Source: Rhizobium sp. S152 (GTDB taxonomy: Bacteria; Pseudomonadota; Alphaproteobacteria; Rhizobiales; Rhizobiaceae). From it: a stretch of 64,000 nucleotides of DNA. How positions within the stretch are numbered: the stretch's first letter is position 1; the number at the start of each line of letters is the position of its first letter. Shown here piece after piece: positions 60,678 to 64,000 of this stretch. The stretch is taken from positions 351,548 through 415,547 of the forward strand of contig NZ_JAUDRZ010000025.1 in assembly GCF_030380735.1 (NCBI RefSeq), read 5' to 3'. Position numbers and translations under genes: made by a program. The notes beneath the pieces were generated by a model, which did no database searches, was not told where the DNA came from, and saw only the letters and a program-made list of their open reading frames with translations.

Positions 60678-61771
60678 AGCTTGGCGAAGCCGTCGACATA
60701 GGCGTCGCCATAGCCCTGAGAGAGTTGCGGAGGATTGCCGGCATCCATCGCATTGTCCTTGGTGAACATCATGAAGGGGATTTTGGGATCCTTGGGAACC
60801 GAAAGACCGCAGATGCGGCGCATTTCGGAATCGAGGATGGAATGGGCGATCCAGTCGAGATTCTCGCCGATATCCATTTCGACCTGACCCTTCTGCACCA
60901 TGCCGACGACGAAAGGCGTGCCGTTGAAGGTCGCGATCTTCACGCGGTCCTGAGCACCCGTGATGGTGATGGCGGGAACGACGAACTGCGTCATGCTGTC
61001 ATAAATGACGATGATGTAGTTGATGCTCGGATCGGCAAGGAGCGCCGCCTGAACGCCGGGGGTGATGCGTGTCGCCCAATCCGTGACCGGATAGTTGAGC
61101 GTGGTCGACTTGCATTCGTCGCACTGCGCCATCTCTTCCTTGATGCCTGCAACCATGCTGTCCGTGGAAAGAGGGCCGGTCGCGATCAGAACGAGAGCGT
61201 TCAACTTGCCCTCGGTCTTGGTAATCGCCCAATCGGCGAGAAGCGCGCCGGCTTTCTTGTAATCGATCGGAACGTCGCCGGTCGCGGTCTTGGCGACCTC
61301 GGCCGACTGCTCGATGCCGTTATAATGCGACGCGATGACGGGGATCTTGGCGTCCTGCGCAGCCTTGACCTGCGGAACGAGGACCCGCGGATCGGTGCCG
61401 GCCAGCAGATCGATCAGATCGACCTTCTGGTTCAGAGCGGCATCCATGCCCTGTACCCATTGCGAGCTCTGGCCCTGGTTTTCCCAGGTGGAAAACTTGA
61501 AGCCGACCTTCTTGGCGACCGCTTGCATCGCCTTTTCGATATTGGCAGTGAAAGGATTGGCGGTTGATACGGGAATGCTCATGATGGACTTGTCCGCCAT
61601 GCATTTGGCCGCATCGAAGGGCTCGCCGGGGGCCTCGAAGACCGGCTTTGCCGTATAGTTTTCGATTTTCTTCTGAAAAGCCGCAAGGTCGGTGGCCGAC
61701 GCATCCGCCACCGTCATCCCAAGCCCTACCCCCAGTACTATGCCGGCCAGTTTTCCCAGACCCAAAGTCAT
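60662..61771 (-). CDS. ribose-type periplasmic substrate-binding protein
   Basis: A 369-residue RbsB-like binding protein. Signal peptide (LGKLAGIVLGVGLGMTVADASA, cut near 25), then a two-lobed fold: SIPVSTANPFTANIEKAM, LIDLLAGTDPRVLVPQVKAAQDAKIPV and TFNGTPFVVGMVQKGQVEMDIGEN. The start ATG 61771 follows TTGGAGAGCGCGG; the frame is open for 22 more codons upstream. A tandem palindromic operator lies 44 bases before it. The likely ligand is allantoin or a related purine-derived compound, from the operon. Confidence 0.9.
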   Translation of the reverse strand: MTLGLGKLAGIVLGVGLGMTVADASATDLAAFQKKIENYTAKPVFEAPGEPFDAAKCMADKSIMSIPVSTANPFTANIEKAMQAVAKKVGFKFSTWENQGQSSQWVQGMDAALNQKVDLIDLLAGTDPRVLVPQVKAAQDAKIPVIASHYNGIEQSAEVAKTATGDVPIDYKKAGALLADWAITKTEGKLNALVLIATGPLSTDSMVAGIKEEMAQCDECKSTTLNYPVTDWATRITPGVQAALLADPSINYIIVIYDSMTQFVVPAITITGAQDRVKIATFNGTPFVVGMVQKGQVEMDIGENLDWIAHSILDSEMRRICGLSVPKDPKIPFMMFTKDNAMDAGNPPQLSQGYGDAYVDGFAKLWMLK

Positions 61772-61814
61772 CCGCGCTCTCCAACGTGTCACATCGATTG
61801 AAACGAATTCAGTT

Positions 61815-61838
61815 ATTGCCTGCAATATTGCGTGCAAT
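61815..61838. promoter_or_regulatory. tandem palindromic operator for the ureide operon
   Basis: Two abutting copies, ATTGCCTGCAAT (61815-61826) and ATTGCGTGCAAT (61827-61838); each is a perfect ATTGC-N2-GCAAT dyad. They lie 44-67 bases before the binding-protein start and downstream of the GntR gene, so this is the probable binding site of that regulator. Confidence 0.75.
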
Positions 61839-61977
61839 CTTACATAAGCAATGAACGTGCCAATTTGGCGGGAAAGGATTTATCAGGGTAAATCCGCTCC
61901 CGAACTTGCAGGATTGCCGCATGGGAGCCAGCAGAATGCGCAATCAAGCGCCGCTTGCCTAAGAAAATGGCAGGCTA

Positions 61978-62700
61978 TCAGGGAAGTTCGTAGATATCGA
62001 TTTCGAGTCGGCGCCTCTCGGTGAAATCAAGAGCGGCCTCGATATGCTCGCAATGGCGCAAGGCTTCGTTCCGCGCCCCCTCGACGTCGCCCGCCTCGAT
62101 CTTGTCGATCAGTGTCTCGTGGTCGTGAACGAGGCAGATGCTGTTTGAGCGCTCGTAAAGCGACTGGATGAGGGAAACTCGACGCATCAGCACCGTCAGC
62201 ATCCGGCGGATCACCTCGTTGCCCGACATCTCGGCGAGCAGCTCGTGGAAATCGGCGCCGACCCTGTTGATCTCGGCCCCGCCGGTATGGATCACCTGAT
62301 GCTGTCGGCCAACATGGTGGCGCAGCGTTACGATATCTGCTTGCGTCGCACGTCGACACACCATTTCGGCGATCGCCACATCGAGATGGCGGCGTGCCTC
62401 GAAGACGTCGATCGCCTCCTTGACAGTCGGGCGAGAGACGAAAGCACCACGATTGAGCTGAAACTCTACGACGGACTCGTCGCGAAGCCGTTCAAGTACC
62501 CGCCTTATCCGGGAGCGAGGCACGTTGTAGGCGGCGGCGAGTTTGACCTCATTCAGATGCTGCCCCGGCCGCAATCTCTTGTCGATGATGGCATCGATGA
62601 GCCTGTCGTACAGCATCTGCTCTTCCGGCATCGTCCCGCGCAAGGCCACAGCAGGTGGGTGGTCTGCCTCATTATGTGCATCGAGCGATTGCGTGGACAT
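61978..62700 (-). CDS. GntR-family (FCD-type) regulator
   Basis: A 240-residue GntR/FCD protein. The winged helix is at about 30-95 (LRPGQHLNEVKLAAAYNVPRSRIRRVLERL), followed by a helical FCD ligand domain with HHVGRQH, FHELL and DHETL His/Asp residues that may bind metal. It is transcribed towards the ureide operon and lies 207 bases upstream of it, so it probably regulates that operon through the tandem operator. Confidence 0.88.
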   Translation of the reverse strand: MSTQSLDAHNEADHPPAVALRGTMPEEQMLYDRLIDAIIDKRLRPGQHLNEVKLAAAYNVPRSRIRRVLERLRDESVVEFQLNRGAFVSRPTVKEAIDVFEARRHLDVAIAEMVCRRATQADIVTLRHHVGRQHQVIHTGGAEINRVGADFHELLAEMSGNEVIRRMLTVLMRRVSLIQSLYERSNSICLVHDHETLIDKIEAGDVEGARNEALRHCEHIEAALDFTERRRLEIDIYELP

Positions 62701-62984
62701 TCTGATTCCGGTTGTGTGGGCAGGTGCCGGGATACATGGCTTCTTTCGCGGCGGAGATCAAGTAAGGGCGGACGATCGTCGATCCAAAGCAGCCAGGAAT
62801 GCTGCGGTAACGTCGAACCACATCGCCTGAAACGGACGCCGCCGCCAATCAGGACCCTGGCAACAAGGCCCCTGCTGGATTCCTGGATGGCCAAAGTCCC
62901 AGATGTCGGCTTCCCGCCAGCATCAATTTGCCGAAACGAAACTGCTTTCGGAATCCAAGCCGACCAGAAGACGTAAAAGCTTGT

Positions 62985-64000
62985 CTAAACGGTTCCATTC
63001 TTCTTGCCGACGGCGAAGTGGCTGAACCCATGGCGGGTGATCTCGGCGACGGGGTAGATGTTGCGGAGGTCGACGAGGACGGGGCTTTTCATCGTGGCCT
63101 TGAGGCGGCGGAAGTCGAGCGCGCGGAACTCGTCCCATTCGGTGACCAGCACGATGGCGTCGGCGCCTTCGGCGATCTCGTAAGGGTCGGTGCCGTAGGT
63201 GATCGGCCCGAGCACGTCTTTTGCCGCCTCCATGCCCTCCGGATCATAGGCATGCACGGTGGCGCCGCCGTCGAGCAACGCCTGGATGATGGTGATCGAG
63301 GGCGCGTCGCGCATGTCGTCGGTGTTCGGCTTGAAGGTCAGGCCCAGGATGGCGATCTTCTTGCCGCGCACGCTGCCGTCGCAGGCGGCGATCACCTTGC
63401 GGCCCATGGCCCGCTTGCGGTTGTCGTTGATGGCGACGGTGGTCTCGATCAGCCGAACCGGGCTGTCGAAATCCTGCGCCGTCTTGACCAGCGCCAGCGT
63501 ATCCTTGGGGAAGCACGAGCCGCCGTAGCCGGGACCTGCGTGCAGGAACTTGTCGCCGATGCGCTTGTCCATGCCGATGCCCTTGGCGACCTTCTGCACG
63601 TCGGCGCCGATCTGCTCGCAAAGATCGGCGATCTCGTTGATGAAGGTGATCTTCATGGCGAGGAACGCGTTGGCGGCGTATTTGATCAGCTCGGAGGTGC
63701 GGCGCTCGCAGAAATACAGCGGCGCCTCGTTGAGATAGAGCGGCCGGTAGACCTCGCGCATGATCTCGATGGCGCGCGGCTCCTCGGTGCCGATGACGAT
63801 GCGGTCGGGGCGCTTGAAGTCGGTGATGGCCGCACCCTCGCGCAGGAATTCCGGGTTGGAGACGACGGCGATGTCCTTATCCGGGAACTCCTCGCGGAAG
63901 ATGCGCTCGATCTCGTCGCCGGTGCCGACGGGCACGGTCGACTTGGTGACGACGACGGTAAAGCCGGAGACGGCGGCGGCGATCTCGCGGGCGGCGGCAT
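62985..64000 (-). CDS. ugd: UDP-glucose 6-dehydrogenase (partial)
   Basis: About 338 residues of a UDP-glucose/GDP-mannose dehydrogenase; the N-terminus lies outside the window. Visible motifs are TKSTVPVGTGDE, ARE-type NPEFLREGAA, HAGPGYGGSCFPKDT (catalytic Cys) and KIAILGLTFKPNTDDMRDAPS. It oxidises UDP-glucose to UDP-glucuronate for surface polysaccharide synthesis. Its sequence has higher G+C and simpler codon use than the neighbouring ureide genes, as expected of a core gene. The frame runs to the window edge without a start. Confidence 0.93.
   Translation of the reverse strand, partial: AAAREIAAAVSGFTVVVTKSTVPVGTGDEIERIFREEFPDKDIAVVSNPEFLREGAAITDFKRPDRIVIGTEEPRAIEIMREVYRPLYLNEAPLYFCERRTSELIKYAANAFLAMKITFINEIADLCEQIGADVQKVAKGIGMDKRIGDKFLHAGPGYGGSCFPKDTLALVKTAQDFDSPVRLIETTVAINDNRKRAMGRKVIAACDGSVRGKKIAILGLTFKPNTDDMRDAPSITIIQALLDGGATVHAYDPEGMEAAKDVLGPITYGTDPYEIAEGADAIVLVTEWDEFRALDFRRLKATMKSPVLVDLRNIYPVAEITRHGFSHFAVGKKNGTV

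Noticed and set aside
1..64000. CRISPR arrays, tRNA and rRNA genes
   Set aside because: No regularly spaced repeats, cloverleaf-type ends or rRNA-like sequence were noticed; a covariance-model scan would be needed to exclude small RNAs.

Overview
The window comes from an alphaproteobacterium of the order Rhizobiales, most likely Rhizobiaceae. This rests on the high G+C, small conserved proteins typical of that group (DUF6894, DUF3175, BA14K-like), GGAAC-N17-GTT stress promoters, and the mix of LysR, NitT/TauT and ribose-type transport genes. I cannot name the species from sequence alone. No tRNA, rRNA or CRISPR array was seen.

Positions 1-15.4 kb look like a mobile island. Its core is a Tn7-like transposition operon: TnsA-like endonuclease, DD(35)E transposase TnsB, AAA+ ATPase TnsC and a 607-residue TniQ/TnsD-like protein. 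Upstream lies a train of small plus-strand genes. Five of them resemble separate pieces of the TnsB N-terminal region, which is the most unusual feature here. Downstream, in the usual cargo position, are two divergent operons. One encodes a sigma-like protein, a small acidic protein and an ImmA/IrrE metallopeptidase. The other encodes a bacterial ubiquitin-like pathway: three ubiquitin-like domains fused to an E2-like domain, a JAMM peptidase fused to an E1/ThiF domain, and a DUF6527 protein. The E2 part has no cysteine and the E1 part lacks one where it is expected. The two operons are separated by a 93-bp inverted repeat that can encode near-identical short peptides on both strands. The left end of the element is not in the window; the right end is probably within 15.4-16.0 kb but was not pinned down.

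Positions 16-36 kb hold a catabolic cluster: a NitT/TauT ABC importer, two LysR regulators, a cupin, a cysteine hydrolase, an AtzH-like protein, a creatininase-family enzyme, an amidase, two gamma-glutamyltransferase-family enzymes, two amidohydrolases, a questin-oxidase-like protein, a flavin monooxygenase-like protein and a D-2-hydroxyacid dehydrogenase. The theme is import, oxidation and stepwise C-N hydrolysis of a nitrogen-rich organic compound. Three GTTGC-N7-GCAAC boxes, in front of the transporter, the LysR/cupin pair and the questin-oxidase/flavoprotein pair, suggest one LysR protein controls them all.

Positions 36-49 kb carry a LysR/SDR pair, a membrane operon (TIGR02587, TIGR02588, LtrA) and a stress-response neighbourhood of small proteins, two Crp/Fnr regulators, a response regulator, an FMN reductase-like protein and a hybrid histidine kinase. 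Several of these genes have an EcfG-type promoter. Positions 49.5-55.1 kb hold an RND efflux pair, flanked by a frameshifted divergent tetR and an intact downstream tetR. Positions 55.2-62.7 kb are a ureide operon (GntR regulator, ribose-type ABC importer, PuuE allantoinase, ureidoglycolate lyase, amidase) with a tandem palindromic operator. The window ends inside a UDP-glucose 6-dehydrogenase gene.
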